NCBI GenBank assembly: GCA_019634165.1
Contig: JAHQVT010000001.1
Location: 62,001-126,000 of the forward strand
Reading direction: 5' to 3'
DNA from: Rhodospirillales bacterium
GTDB taxonomy: Bacteria; Pseudomonadota; Alphaproteobacteria; Rhodospirillales; Thalassospiraceae
Length of the DNA: 64,000 nucleotides
Below are positions 18,713 to 27,559 of this stretch, one piece after another. Made by a program: the position numbers and the translations under genes. The notes under the pieces were generated by a model. That model made no database searches and had not been told where the DNA came from. It saw nothing but the letters and a program-made list of their open reading frames with translations. Each line of letters opens with the position of its first letter. Positions within the stretch are counted from its first letter, which is position 1.

Positions 18713-18741
18713 AAAAAACCCGGCCAGTTGGCCGGGTTTTT
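18713..18741. terminator. bidirectional terminator between dgt and cysH
   Basis: CCCGGCC (18719-18725) pairs with GGCCGGG (18730-18736) around AGTT, flanked by A6 on the left and T5 on the right, so it can end both converging transcripts. Confidence 0.93.
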
Positions 18742-18760
18742 CGTTAAAGCTGCTTTGAGC

Positions 18761-19504
18761 TTAGATAATATAGTGAATGCCACATTCGGTTTTGTCCTGC
18801 CCGGCCCAACGACCGGCGCGGACGTCCGTCGAATTTGGATCAACCCGATCGGTACAGGGCATGCAGCCAATGGAAAGATATCCTTCGGCCTGCAATGGGT
18901 GGCGCGGCAAGCCGCGATGCTCAAAGATGTCTTCGATGTCTTCGCGCTTATAGCCTGCAAGCGGATTGACCTTGATCCGTGTTCCTGCCGGTTCAATCGC
19001 CGGAAGGGCATCACGTTCCCCACCATGGAACCGCTTACGCCCGGTTAGCCATGCGTCATATCCTTCAAGCGCACGTTGAAGGGGTTCGACCTTACGCAGA
19101 TAGCAGCATTTTGCGGTGTCAGATGCAAACAGCATCCCGTCGGGATCGTCTGCTTTGAGCTTGGCCTCGTCCGGGCGCATGATCCTGATATTGGTCAGGC
19201 CCAACTGATTGACCAACTGTTCACGGTATTTGTGGGTTTCACCAAACAGCTTGCGGGTATCAAGGAAAATGACCGGAAGATTGGCATCAACTTCGGCAAC
19301 CAAGGCAAGCAAAGCTGCGGCCTCGGTCCCAAAGGATGAAGTCATGGTGATCCGACCCTTAAATTCTTCATGCACAAGCGGCTCAATCAGCGACACACCT
19401 TGAAGATGGCCATAACGGCGCATCAAATCGGCGGCGCGATCTGTTGCTTCTTCGACCGACATGGAGCCGCCAGAAACGATATCTTCTTCACGCATTACAT
19501 TCAT
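18761..19504 (-). CDS. cysH: assimilatory APS/PAPS reductase
   Basis: Reduces adenylyl sulfate (or PAPS) to sulfite in sulfate assimilation. 247 residues. TSSFGTEAAALLALVAEV and FLDTRKLFGETHKYREQL form the nucleotide-binding core. The paired cysteines in TAKCCYLRKVEPL and the GCMPCT pair (CC...CxxC) are the iron-sulfur ligands typical of APS-type reductases, pointing to APS as substrate. ECGIH near the C-terminus is the catalytic cysteine motif. The ATG at 19504 overlaps the stop of the upstream siroheme gene (ATGA); alternatives at 19513 and 19495 exist. Confidence 0.95.
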   Translation of the reverse strand: MNVMREEDIVSGGSMSVEEATDRAADLMRRYGHLQGVSLIEPLVHEEFKGRITMTSSFGTEAAALLALVAEVDANLPVIFLDTRKLFGETHKYREQLVNQLGLTNIRIMRPDEAKLKADDPDGMLFASDTAKCCYLRKVEPLQRALEGYDAWLTGRKRFHGGERDALPAIEPAGTRIKVNPLAGYKREDIEDIFEHRGLPRHPLQAEGYLSIGCMPCTDRVDPNSTDVRAGRWAGQDKTECGIHYII

Positions 19505-20100
19505 GGCAACCATCCACGACGATCAATATATTCGTCGGTTTTTTTCAGCAACGTCGGCATATCCGCACCGCTTGCTTTCCATTTCTCACGCTCAATAGAA
19601 AGCTCGCGCAGGCGTTTATCCCATTTCGGATCCAGCCAGCGTTCTATCGCACGGCGAATACGCCCTGCAAGCCTTGGACTATGACCATTGGTCGAAACCG
19701 TGATCATTAAATCCCCGCGCTGCACACGTGCTGGCGAGAAGAAATCACAATATGCCTTGATGTCTTCGACATTAGCGATCGTGCCAACGGCCTTGGCGAT
19801 GGCGGCAAGTTCAGCAGCCTTTTCTTCGTCAAGGTCGACGATAAACATGATGGATGCCGCGTTGACATCTGCGGAATTTGGCAAATAGCGGTGCAGCCGA
19901 TCACCGGCCTGATCGACCAGTTCGGGTATCGGGTTTTCTGAATAGACGGTGACGTACTTTGCCCCATCACCGTCAAACTGGCGCAATCGGTTCAGGGTTG
20001 CCTGACCATTGCCGACCAAAGCGACTGAAAGTCGCGTCAGGTCCAGATTGATGGGAAACATCATCGATCCTTGAGTAGCGGGTTTCTCTCTGTTGTCCAT
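19501..20100 (-). CDS. siroheme synthase N-terminal domain protein (precorrin-2 dehydrogenase/ferrochelatase)
   Basis: 199 residues corresponding to the N-terminal dehydrogenase/ferrochelatase part of CysG (like Met8), which turns precorrin-2 into siroheme, the cofactor of sulfite reductase. The Rossmann glycines are in VALVGNGQATLNRLRQF and the family core continues IANVEDIKAYCDFFSPARVQ, GDLMITVSTNGHSPRLAGRI and RRAIERWLDP. There is no methyltransferase domain, so uroporphyrinogen methylation must be done by another protein. Start at the ATG at 20100 (MDNREK); M31-type internal ATGs are possible. It is translationally coupled to cysH, forming a two-gene sulfur unit; no sulfite reductase gene is next to it. 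Confidence 0.88.
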   Translation of the reverse strand: MDNREKPATQGSMMFPINLDLTRLSVALVGNGQATLNRLRQFDGDGAKYVTVYSENPIPELVDQAGDRLHRYLPNSADVNAASIMFIVDLDEEKAAELAAIAKAVGTIANVEDIKAYCDFFSPARVQRGDLMITVSTNGHSPRLAGRIRRAIERWLDPKWDKRLRELSIEREKWKASGADMPTLLKKTDEYIDRRGWLP

Positions 20101-20273
20101 GACTATGAGTGTGGAAATAAAATTATTCAATACATTTTTTATGTGTTTTAATATCATACAACACTAAATATTGTGTTTTAACTGCGGCACCGCAAAGTGA
20201 TCCACCCGGCTTATCCTTGACGTAAAGCTTTTCCTGCAATTTTTAAAAAATCGCCTTATATTGGGCCAAATTT

Positions 20274-20290
20274 CAGCATTAATAATGCTG
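20274..20290. promoter_or_regulatory. palindrome upstream of ctaA
   Basis: CAGCATT-AAT-AATGCTG, a perfect 7-bp inverted repeat with 3-base centre, ends 28 bp before the ctaA ATG. Its place fits an operator or a leader hairpin over the ribosome site region. No known regulator is assigned. Confidence 0.4.
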
Positions 20291-20318
20291 CTGATCCGAA
20301 CGATGAGAGAGCTTTCAG

Positions 20319-21404
20319 ATGCCAAGCAGTGCCGCCCCTGCCGCCTCAGATCAAACTGCCATTCCCCCCGTTGCCCATAAGCCAGTTGCCCATAAGCCCG
20401 CTGCCCATAAGAATGTCGCGATCTGGCTATTTTCCTGTGCGGCGATGGTGTTCATCATGGTCGTGATTGGCGGATTAACCCGCCTGACGGAATCGGGGCT
20501 TTCAATTGTCGAATGGCGTCCTTTTACCGGCATTATCCCGCCCCTGACCGAAGCAGACTGGAGCGCCCTTTATCAGAAATACAGCCAGTATCCCGAATTC
20601 CAGAAGGTCAATGCCTGGATGTCGGTTGAAGATTTCAAGTCGATTTTCTGGCTGGAATTTATTCATCGCCTTTGGGGGCGCTTGATCGGGATTGTGTTCT
20701 TTGTCCCGTTTGTCTGGTTTCTGGCCAAAAAGTCCATTGATGGTGCAACCAAGTGGAAGCTTTGGTGGCTTTTCATTCTGGGCGGGCTTCAGGGATTGAT
20801 GGGCTGGTATATGGTGATGAGCGGTCTGGTTGATCGCCCCGATGTCAGCCAATATCGCCTGACCGCACATTTTGGTCTGGCACTGGTGATTTTCGTCGCC
20901 CTGATGTGGGTTGGCCTGCAACAACTTTCGCCACGGGCAATTGGCACAACTTCGTCAAAACGCGGTTTGCAGTTGCTGTGCCTAACCATCTTTACCGCCC
21001 TTTCCGGCGGTTTTGTTGCCGGGCTTGATGCCGGTTATGCCTTTAACACCTTCCCCTTGATGGATGGGCAGTTGATCCCCGATGGTCTTTATGCTTTTGA
21101 CCCGGTTTGGCTGGCCCCGTTCGAAGACCATATGACGGTTCAATGGGATCATCGCTGGTTGGCGAAACTGACCTTTGTGATGGTGCTGGTGTTCTGGTGG
21201 CGGGCCGGGAAATGGAACCTGACATCAGATCAACGCATTGCGACACATCTGGTTTTAGCAACGGCTTGCTTACAGGTCGTCTTGGGCATTTCGACGCTTT
21301 TGACCGTGATCTGGTTGCCACTTGGTGTCGCCCATCAGGCCGGTGCTGTTGTGCTGGTTGGTGCGATAACCTATTGCGCATACAAACTACGCAGCGTCGC
21401 GTAA
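20319..21404 (+). CDS. ctaA: heme A synthase (COX15/CtaA)
   Basis: Inner-membrane enzyme that oxidises the heme O methyl group to make heme A for cytochrome aa3 oxidase. 361 residues with eight hydrophobic helices. Signatures: IGGLTRLTESGLSIVEWRP after TM1, FWLEFIHRLWGRLIG (heme-ligand His), QYRLTAHFGLALVIF (His), VQWDHRWLAKLTFV (His) and GVAHQAGAVVLVGAI (His), the conserved histidines of the alphaproteobacterial type. The N-terminus holds three copies of a His-Lys repeat (VAHKPVAHKPAAHK), made by a tandem DNA repeat (about 20373-20412), not usual in the family. ATG at 20319. It ends at a terminator shared with the DUF3422 gene. Confidence 0.96.
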   Translation: MPSSAAPAASDQTAIPPVAHKPVAHKPAAHKNVAIWLFSCAAMVFIMVVIGGLTRLTESGLSIVEWRPFTGIIPPLTEADWSALYQKYSQYPEFQKVNAWMSVEDFKSIFWLEFIHRLWGRLIGIVFFVPFVWFLAKKSIDGATKWKLWWLFILGGLQGLMGWYMVMSGLVDRPDVSQYRLTAHFGLALVIFVALMWVGLQQLSPRAIGTTSSKRGLQLLCLTIFTALSGGFVAGLDAGYAFNTFPLMDGQLIPDGLYAFDPVWLAPFEDHMTVQWDHRWLAKLTFVMVLVFWWRAGKWNLTSDQRIATHLVLATACLQVVLGISTLLTVIWLPLGVAHQAGAVVLVGAITYCAYKLRSVA

Positions 21405-21428
21405 TCACACCACCATCTTAAACCACCT

Positions 21429-21457
21429 AAGGGCAGCCAATGCAGGCTGCCCTTTTT
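21429..21457. terminator. bidirectional terminator after ctaA
   Basis: GGGCAGCC (21431-21438) pairs with GGCTGCCC (21445-21452), 6-base loop, followed by TTTTT on the plus strand and preceded by AA. Lies between converging ctaA and the DUF3422 gene. Confidence 0.9.
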
Positions 21458-21477
21458 AGTGCGCAACGAGAATAAAC

Positions 21478-22746
21478 TTAGTCATCCGCCTTGTGTAGCG
21501 CCTTGCGTATGCGGCGCATGGCAAGCCAGATCGTTGCTAGAACGACCGGCACGGCAATCCCGGTCGCCATCCGGTCATTGATCGGAACACCGGCATCCTT
21601 GATTGCCTTAAACAGATAGCCAAGTAATCCGACCGCATAATAGGTGATGGCGGCAACCGACAATCCTTCGACGGTTTGTTGCAGGCGAAGCTGCAATTTC
21701 ACCCGCCGGTCCATGCTGGCCAACAAATCGCGGTTTTGTGCTTCAAGCAGGATATCGACCCGGGTGCGAAGCAGGTTATTGGCCCGCGCGACACGCTTTG
21801 ACAAAACTTCCAACCGGTCCCCGATATTTTGACAGGTGCGCATGGCGGGCGCCAAACGACGTTCCATAAATTCGGTGATGGTTTGAACCCCTTCGACCCG
21901 TTCTTCGCGAAGTTCGGTCAGACGGGCCTGAACAATGCGGTGATAGGCGCGCGCCGCACTAAACCGATAATTCAAGGATGCTGCCATTTCTTCGGTCTGG
22001 GCGGCAAGATCGGTTAGTTTCGACAGGGTTTCTTCGTCATTGGTGTGGGTTTTACTGGCCATTTCGGCTGTGATGTCCGAAAGACGGGTATCAATTTCTG
22101 AAACCTTGGGTGTTGCACTATGGGCCAGTGGGAACGCCAAAAGCGCCATCATGCGGTAAACTTCAATTTCCTGAAGACGCTGCACAAGACGCCCAGCTTG
22201 GAGTTTTTCCATCCCTTGATCTTTTACCAAGATGCGGCCAAAGCCATCCCCATGCAGGCGAAAATCTGTCCAAACTTGTGCTGATCCTCCCAGAACGCGG
22301 CTGCCTGTCAGGCCATTGTGATCAAACAAGCGGGAAATTTCGTCTTCGCTGCGTTCAGTTTTATCAATCGAAATATGTAAGCCGACCAGCAACTGCCCCG
22401 GTGTATCAGACAACCAATCTTGCGGAACAAGATTAATGATCGGATCTTCGAACGGGTGATCGAATGTTTCCATTCGCTTAAAGACATAGACCGTGAATTC
22501 GGCATGGCGTTCCCAAATCACCGAAAACCCGTCGCAAGAAGCTTCATAATATTTCTGATCAGGCGCCGGTGGGGTCAGGCTATATCGATTACAGAAGGCA
22601 ACAAAATGGTCCCGCACCCCTTTATCAAGCTCTTCACCGGCTTGAAAGGCAATGCAAGAGCATCGCGTTGGACTGATCACGCCGCCAAATGGTCGGGCAT
22701 GGATTTCGTTATGGAGTGCGACGCGCTGGGGATGTTCAACAAACAT
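21478..22746 (-). CDS. DUF3422-family membrane protein
   Basis: 422 residues. The DUF3422 family is widespread in proteobacteria and has no assigned function. Family features: N-terminal HPQRVALHNEIHARPF, a central region with VPQDWLSDTPGQLLVGLHIS, a long helical/coiled stretch (about 215-350, LSKLTDLAAQTEEMAASLNY to RVDILLEAQNRDLLASMDRR) and two C-terminal membrane helices (about 365-385 and 395-412) with a basic tail. This resembles a cytoplasmic domain tethered to the inner membrane by its C-terminus. Start could be the ATG at 22746 or a GTG at 22752; neither has a strong Shine-Dalgarno. Convergent with ctaA, divergent from tldD. Confidence 0.88.
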   Translation of the reverse strand: MFVEHPQRVALHNEIHARPFGGVISPTRCSCIAFQAGEELDKGVRDHFVAFCNRYSLTPPAPDQKYYEASCDGFSVIWERHAEFTVYVFKRMETFDHPFEDPIINLVPQDWLSDTPGQLLVGLHISIDKTERSEDEISRLFDHNGLTGSRVLGGSAQVWTDFRLHGDGFGRILVKDQGMEKLQAGRLVQRLQEIEVYRMMALLAFPLAHSATPKVSEIDTRLSDITAEMASKTHTNDEETLSKLTDLAAQTEEMAASLNYRFSAARAYHRIVQARLTELREERVEGVQTITEFMERRLAPAMRTCQNIGDRLEVLSKRVARANNLLRTRVDILLEAQNRDLLASMDRRVKLQLRLQQTVEGLSVAAITYYAVGLLGYLFKAIKDAGVPINDRMATGIAVPVVLATIWLAMRRIRKALHKADD

Positions 22747-22954
22747 TGCCACGGGCTTTCATAATTGGCCATTGCGGTCTATATAAAACGTTCGGGCCAT
22801 GGTTCCCTGAACCGTGACCCTACAGTACCTGTATAGACGAAAGTCAAAGGTGACAGAAACCCCTGAAAGCATCAGGGAAAATACTGTCATAACTTTCTAC
22901 CTTACGGGGAAAATCATTTGCTTAGGCCGAAAATCCCGGCCCCAAGGAGGTTCC

Positions 22955-24388
22955 ATGACCGATCTTCGCACCACCGACAATCTGTTTTTCGCCAAAGGTG
23001 ATCTTGATCGCGAGCGGCTTGAATCACAGGTCAATGACGCGCTTGGCGCGGCAGAAGACGGGGAACTGTTTCTGGAATACCGCCAATCTGAAAGCCTTGT
23101 TTGGGATGATGGCCGCCTGCGCAGTGCGAATTTTGACACAGCACAGGGATTTGGCCTGCGCGCGGTTGCGGATGAAGCCACCGCCTTTTCGCATTCCAAC
23201 GAACTGTCGAATGACGCAGTTGCCCGTGCGGCTGAAACAGTCAAAGCAGTCGGCTCCGGGCGTTCGGGCAAGGTCGACCTTGGGTCGATTGGCACCAATA
23301 TTTCACTTTATTCCGATATAAATCCGCTGGGTGAAGCCACCTTTGAAGCCAAAGTTGATCTTTTGGCCCAGATTGATGCCTATGCCCGATCCCGCGATCC
23401 GCGTGTCGCACAGGTATCTGCGTCCATTTCCGGCAACTGGCAGGCTGTGCAAATCTGGCGTTCCGGCGGACAGCGGATTGGCGATATTCGCCCGCTTGTG
23501 CGTTTCAATGTATCGGTTGTGGTCAAACAGGGCGACCGTATGGAAACCGGATCACATGGCGAAGGTGGTCGGATTGGCTATGACGGATTCTTTGATGAAA
23601 AGACCTGGAAGAAGGCCGTTGATGAATCTCTCCGTCAGGCGATTGTAAATCTGGATTCCGTCGCCGCACCGGCAGGTGAAATGACTGTGGTGCTTGGACC
23701 GGGCTGGCCAGGTATTCTGTTACACGAAGCCATCGGTCACGGGCTTGAAGGCGATTTCAATCGCAAGGGCACCTCGGCCTTTGCCGGCCTGTTGGGTCAG
23801 CGCATTGCATCACCCGGTGTTACGGTTGTTGATGATGGCACAATCCATGATCGTCGCGGGTCGCTTTCAATTGATGATGAAGGTACACCCACCCAGCAAA
23901 CCGTTTTGATTGAAGACGGCATTCTTAAGGGCTTTATGCAAGACCGCCTGAATGCCCGCCTGACCGGGGTTAAATCCACCGGGAATGGCCGCCGCCAATC
24001 TTATGCCCATGCACCAATGCCGCGTATGACCAACACCTATATGCTGGGTGGCGACAAAGAACCTGAAGAAATCTTGTCCTCTGTCAAAAACGGCATTTAT
24101 GCGGTTAATTTCGGTGGTGGGCAGGTCGATATTACGTCCGGCAAGTTCGTGTTTTCCGCATCAGAAGCCTATTTGATCGAAAATGGCAAACTTGGCGCCC
24201 CGGTCAAGGGTGCAACCCTGATCGGCAATGGTCCAGATAGCCTGACCAAGGTTTCAATGGTCGGCAATGATATGGCGCTTGATAACGGGATTGGCACCTG
24301 TGGCAAAGATGGCCAAGGGGTTCCAGTTGGCGTCGGTCAACCGACCTTGCGCATTGACGGGTTAACCGTAGGCGGCACAGCCGTATAG
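22955..24388 (+). CDS. tldD: metalloprotease TldD
   Basis: Catalytic subunit of the TldD/TldE heterodimeric protease, which trims peptides such as microcin B17 precursor leaders and antitoxins. 477 residues. The zinc motif HEAIGHGLEGD (HExxxH) lies near residue 255 and the modified C-terminal barrel includes GNGRRQSYAHAPMPRMTNTY and NFGGGQVDITSGKFVFSASE. ATG at 22955 stands four bases after an ideal AAGGAGG (22944-22950); the open frame further upstream has no family similarity. The partner gene pmbA/tldE lies 29 kb away, not beside it. Confidence 0.96.
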   Translation: MTDLRTTDNLFFAKGDLDRERLESQVNDALGAAEDGELFLEYRQSESLVWDDGRLRSANFDTAQGFGLRAVADEATAFSHSNELSNDAVARAAETVKAVGSGRSGKVDLGSIGTNISLYSDINPLGEATFEAKVDLLAQIDAYARSRDPRVAQVSASISGNWQAVQIWRSGGQRIGDIRPLVRFNVSVVVKQGDRMETGSHGEGGRIGYDGFFDEKTWKKAVDESLRQAIVNLDSVAAPAGEMTVVLGPGWPGILLHEAIGHGLEGDFNRKGTSAFAGLLGQRIASPGVTVVDDGTIHDRRGSLSIDDEGTPTQQTVLIEDGILKGFMQDRLNARLTGVKSTGNGRRQSYAHAPMPRMTNTYMLGGDKEPEEILSSVKNGIYAVNFGGGQVDITSGKFVFSASEAYLIENGKLGAPVKGATLIGNGPDSLTKVSMVGNDMALDNGIGTCGKDGQGVPVGVGQPTLRIDGLTVGGTAV

Positions 24389-24432
24389 GAAAAACTACCA
24401 TACGGATAGAAAACCCCTGCCCTCTTAAGACA

Positions 24433-24557
24433 TTGACATATCCATACGTATGTAAAACCTATCCGCAAAACGCCGAAGACACCCATCAACTGCATGGCTT
24501 ACATCAATCGGCCAGAGCCCATAATCTGTTTTATAAGATTCAAAACTGATTATGGGC
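24433..24557 (+). promoter_or_regulatory. regulatory region before the barrel/FecR/cyclase operon
   Basis: Two palindromic signals precede the operon. CATACGTATG (24443-24452) follows a TTGACA hexamer (24433-24438). A 10-bp inverted repeat, GCCCATAATC (24517-24526) with GATTATGGGC (24548-24557), has a 21-base loop and no U-run. They could be an operator and a leader hairpin, or the latter a weak tldD terminator. No clear -10 was found. Confidence 0.4.
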
Positions 24558-24631
24558 GTATCTGGTCTGGTTTCACCACCTGATCACCATGCGCCAGACC
24601 GGTTAAAAACACCGCGATGATCTGAGAACGC

Positions 24632-26113
24632 TTGGGGGAAGGCTTGAAAACAAGCAAATGGTGGTACGGTACGACACTAACAGTCGTACTTGGGACACTG
24701 GTGATGGGGATTTCCAGTGTTCAGGCACAGCAAAGTGTGGATGTTCGCACAGACGAAGCACGTCAATTTTCCGAAGATTTTGAACGGCTGGCAGACGTAA
24801 CCGAACGTGCCAACAAATTACTGCAAACCGATGATGGCGGCGGTATCACCTATGCCGATATCCTTTCCAATCCCGATGACATTGTTCTGAATTTCCGCTG
24901 GGCCAAAGCGCAATTATCGCGCGGTGAAGTCCGCGGTGCATCGGCGACTTTGGAACGGATTTTGGTCTTGGACCCTGATCTGGCACCTGTCAGGCTTTAC
25001 TACGCAATCGTTTTGTACCGCCTAGATAGCCTTGATGAAGCCCGTGCGCAGTTTGATCGATTGAGCCAGATGGATGTGTCGCCAGAAGTTTCTGCCGACA
25101 TTGATAAATACATCTCAGCGATTGAACGTCGCCGAAAGCGCCTGAACCAATCTGTGACCCTGACACTGGGTTCACAGATTGACAGCAACCGAAATGTTGC
25201 ACCAAACGACAAACAACAACTTGTCTCGGGCACGCTTACGACCATCACATCAACCACAGATAAGCCGCGCAACGATATCGCCTATATTGGTGCGCTTCGC
25301 TATGATGTCAGCTACGATCTTGGATATCAGGAAGGGCATGAAATATTTGCCAGCGTAACCGGTTACGCCAGTGATCAAGTCCAGCTTGATTCCCTTGATC
25401 TTGGGTCATTTTCAGTCGATGTCGGAAGTCGCATTCGCGGTGGGTACTGGATGTTGACCCCATCCATCAATCAAACCGTCCAATCGCTGAGCAAGGAAAA
25501 GTATCTGACGTCGCGGTCCGGTCAATTGCGCATGGATTGGAACCCGCGCCCGTTCTTTAATCTGAACGGTGCCGTCAGCTATGCCGACGAGCGTTATCAG
25601 AACACCAGCGAGTCCAAGGCCTTGCGGCTGCATTCCGGTCAACGCTATGCCAGCCGTCTGGGTACGAACTACACATGGACGCCCAATAACCGCACCACAT
25701 TCAATGTTACTGCAGGTAAAAAAGAAGCTGCGCGTAATTATTACAGCTATGACAGCTTGAGCGCAGAGTTGATCCATGCTTATCTGTTTGGTGGGGGAAG
25801 TTATATTAGCGGTAGTATCCGCCATGGGATTGATCGTTATCGTGATCCTGACTCATTGGTGACCGGCTCTTCGCCGCAACACCGGATGGATCGCAGCACA
25901 CGGACAAGATTGACCTATGGCGCACCACTTTCGCAAATAATGCCATCAGATTTGTTTGGGGAAAGCACAACGGCAAATCAGATATATGACCTGCTTGCAC
26001 CGATCAACTGGTCGATCACAGGTGAATATCTGAATTCTAAATCGAACATTCCCAACTACGAATATCACAATGCCCGGGCACAGTTTTATCTGACCCGGCG
26101 ATGGGAGTTCTAG
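24632..26113 (+). CDS. outer-membrane barrel with TPR-like N-terminus (Slam/DUF560-like)
   Basis: About 490 residues with three parts: a Sec signal peptide (to about residue 32, cleavage after VQAQ), a soluble TPR-like helical segment (about 60-185, e.g. RWAKAQLSRGEVRGASATLE and LYYAIVLYRLDSLDEARAQF), and a C-terminal barrel of alternating strands ending in RRWEF with the aromatic terminal residue of outer-membrane proteins. This order matches surface lipoprotein assembly modifiers (Slam, DUF560; type XI secretion), which export cargo encoded next door. The cargo candidate is the next gene, whose ATG lies 2 bases after this stop. No ATG is available: start is TTG at 24632 or, closer to GGGGGAAGG, TTG at 24644. 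The Slam assignment is by architecture, not by search. Confidence 0.75.
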   Translation: MGEGLKTSKWWYGTTLTVVLGTLVMGISSVQAQQSVDVRTDEARQFSEDFERLADVTERANKLLQTDDGGGITYADILSNPDDIVLNFRWAKAQLSRGEVRGASATLERILVLDPDLAPVRLYYAIVLYRLDSLDEARAQFDRLSQMDVSPEVSADIDKYISAIERRRKRLNQSVTLTLGSQIDSNRNVAPNDKQQLVSGTLTTITSTTDKPRNDIAYIGALRYDVSYDLGYQEGHEIFASVTGYASDQVQLDSLDLGSFSVDVGSRIRGGYWMLTPSINQTVQSLSKEKYLTSRSGQLRMDWNPRPFFNLNGAVSYADERYQNTSESKALRLHSGQRYASRLGTNYTWTPNNRTTFNVTAGKKEAARNYYSYDSLSAELIHAYLFGGGSYISGSIRHGIDRYRDPDSLVTGSSPQHRMDRSTRTRLTYGAPLSQIMPSDLFGESTTANQIYDLLAPINWSITGEYLNSKSNIPNYEYHNARAQFYLTRRWEF

Positions 26114-26115
26114 TG

Positions 26116-27528
26116 ATGCAGAACGATATAACGACCGCCCGAAAACAGCGAAAAATTAAAGGCCTTTTGCGCAGTTTGATCATCTGCAACGCATTTGCGG
26201 TGCCGGTTATCCATAGCACTTCTGCAACCGCAGAAGTCACGGTCGAAATGGCGGGCGTTTCCGCCGCCGTGACCGGCGAGGTCAAAATGGCCAAGGCAAC
26301 CGGTGAAGTCGGCATTCTGGTTGAAAGCGGCATGCCGGTTTACCTTGGTGATCGCATCACCACGACACCGAATTCAGGCATGCAAATCCTGTTGCTTGAC
26401 GAGACGGTCTTTACCATCGGCCCAAACAGCGACATTGCGATTAACGAGTTCGTTTATGATCCGGCAACCGGCGATGGCCGCATTGTTGCGGATATGGCAC
26501 GCGGAGTGATGCGCTTTGTGACGGGAAAAATCCCGTTGAACAACCCCGAAAGCATGGATATCAGTCTGCCGGTCGGATCGATTGGCATTCGTGGCACCAT
26601 TGGACTGATCCGTTCGGTTTCGGCTGAGCAAGCCAACCAGATCGTCCCCGGTGCATTTGACACCTCCTCACCCGAAAATGCCAATCGACAAGTCTTTATG
26701 GCTGTTAACCAAGGCCCTGGCTTGGCGCGAAATGATACAACATCGCGCCCCGGTGCCTTTGCCGTCACAGATCAAAGCGGCAATAGCCAAAACATCACCG
26801 GCGAGAATTTTGGTGTCTTCGTCAGTGAAAATGTCGTGACAGAACCTGCACGCTTTCCACAAGCTGTTGCCACTTTTGATTTCTCGACCAATCTGGTGCG
26901 TACCGCATTGCGTGGCACCGATGAGAACGGAAGCAGCAGCTTGGGCGGCACACCACAAGCCACAGCGCAACAACCGACCCTGACATCCGGTCAGACCCAA
27001 CAGGCCAATGCGCAAACCGGTGCCACCATGGCAGGAAGTCTTGATGTTGCCTTGGCTCAGATCGGATCGACATCTGCATCTTCCAGTCAGGATGAAGTCA
27101 CATCAATTCTTGGTAACATTGATACAGCAAGTAGCAGTGACGACAGCAGCAATGATCCCTACACCTATGATGCGCTGCGCACAGTAACGAGCGGCACGGC
27201 AACAACCGGCACCTTGAATATCAGTGGCGGTGGTATCTCGTACGATTTCTCCACGACCATTGATTATGCGAACCGTACGATTGGTGTTTCATTTAGCAAC
27301 ATCAATGACGGGACCGGGACGGGTGGCACCGCATCGTTCAGCGGGTATGACTACACTGGAAGTTCAGGTAACGTTGCGTTTGACAATTCCGCGTTCAGCT
27401 ACAACGGCACCTGTAACACGATGAATTGTGATCCATCTGCGACGTTCACATCTGCGACGAATGTCGATTTCAACGTCAAGACCACAAATGTTTCAAATGG
27501 AAACGCGTCATCAGGAACATTGAACTAG
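26116..27528 (+). CDS. exported FecR-domain protein
   Basis: 470 residues. A signal peptide-like N-terminus (basic start, hydrophobic LLRSLIICNAFAVPVI, cleavage near TSATAEV) without a lipobox sends it to the periplasm. Residues about 50-170 form a FecR domain (GILVESGMPVYLGDRITT, LLLDETVFTIGPNSDIAINE, FVTGKIPLNNPESMDISL, GSIGIRGT). A low-complexity Ser/Thr/Gln linker (about 275-350) follows, then a strand-rich Gly/Ser/Asn domain (about 355-470) with one cysteine pair (CNTMNC) that resembles a lipocalin/TbpB-like barrel but ends abruptly at SGTLN. GGGAG inside the end of the previous gene serves as Shine-Dalgarno. Likely cargo or periplasmic partner of the barrel protein, and a likely neighbour in signalling of the cyclase downstream. 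Confidence 0.85.
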   Translation: MQNDITTARKQRKIKGLLRSLIICNAFAVPVIHSTSATAEVTVEMAGVSAAVTGEVKMAKATGEVGILVESGMPVYLGDRITTTPNSGMQILLLDETVFTIGPNSDIAINEFVYDPATGDGRIVADMARGVMRFVTGKIPLNNPESMDISLPVGSIGIRGTIGLIRSVSAEQANQIVPGAFDTSSPENANRQVFMAVNQGPGLARNDTTSRPGAFAVTDQSGNSQNITGENFGVFVSENVVTEPARFPQAVATFDFSTNLVRTALRGTDENGSSSLGGTPQATAQQPTLTSGQTQQANAQTGATMAGSLDVALAQIGSTSASSSQDEVTSILGNIDTASSSDDSSNDPYTYDALRTVTSGTATTGTLNISGGGISYDFSTTIDYANRTIGVSFSNINDGTGTGGTASFSGYDYTGSSGNVAFDNSAFSYNGTCNTMNCDPSATFTSATNVDFNVKTTNVSNGNASSGTLN

Positions 27529-27559
27529 TCCTTTTAATCTCTCGATCAAAAGAACACTC

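Noticed and set aside
20101..20190. AACAC/GTGTT inverted repeat as a CysB-like site before the siroheme gene
   Set aside because: The arms are only five bases in AT-rich sequence, too weak to claim.
24517..24557. Hairpin as a riboswitch before the barrel gene
   Set aside because: It is a single stem with a large AT-rich loop and no known aptamer core; kept only as an undefined regulatory repeat.
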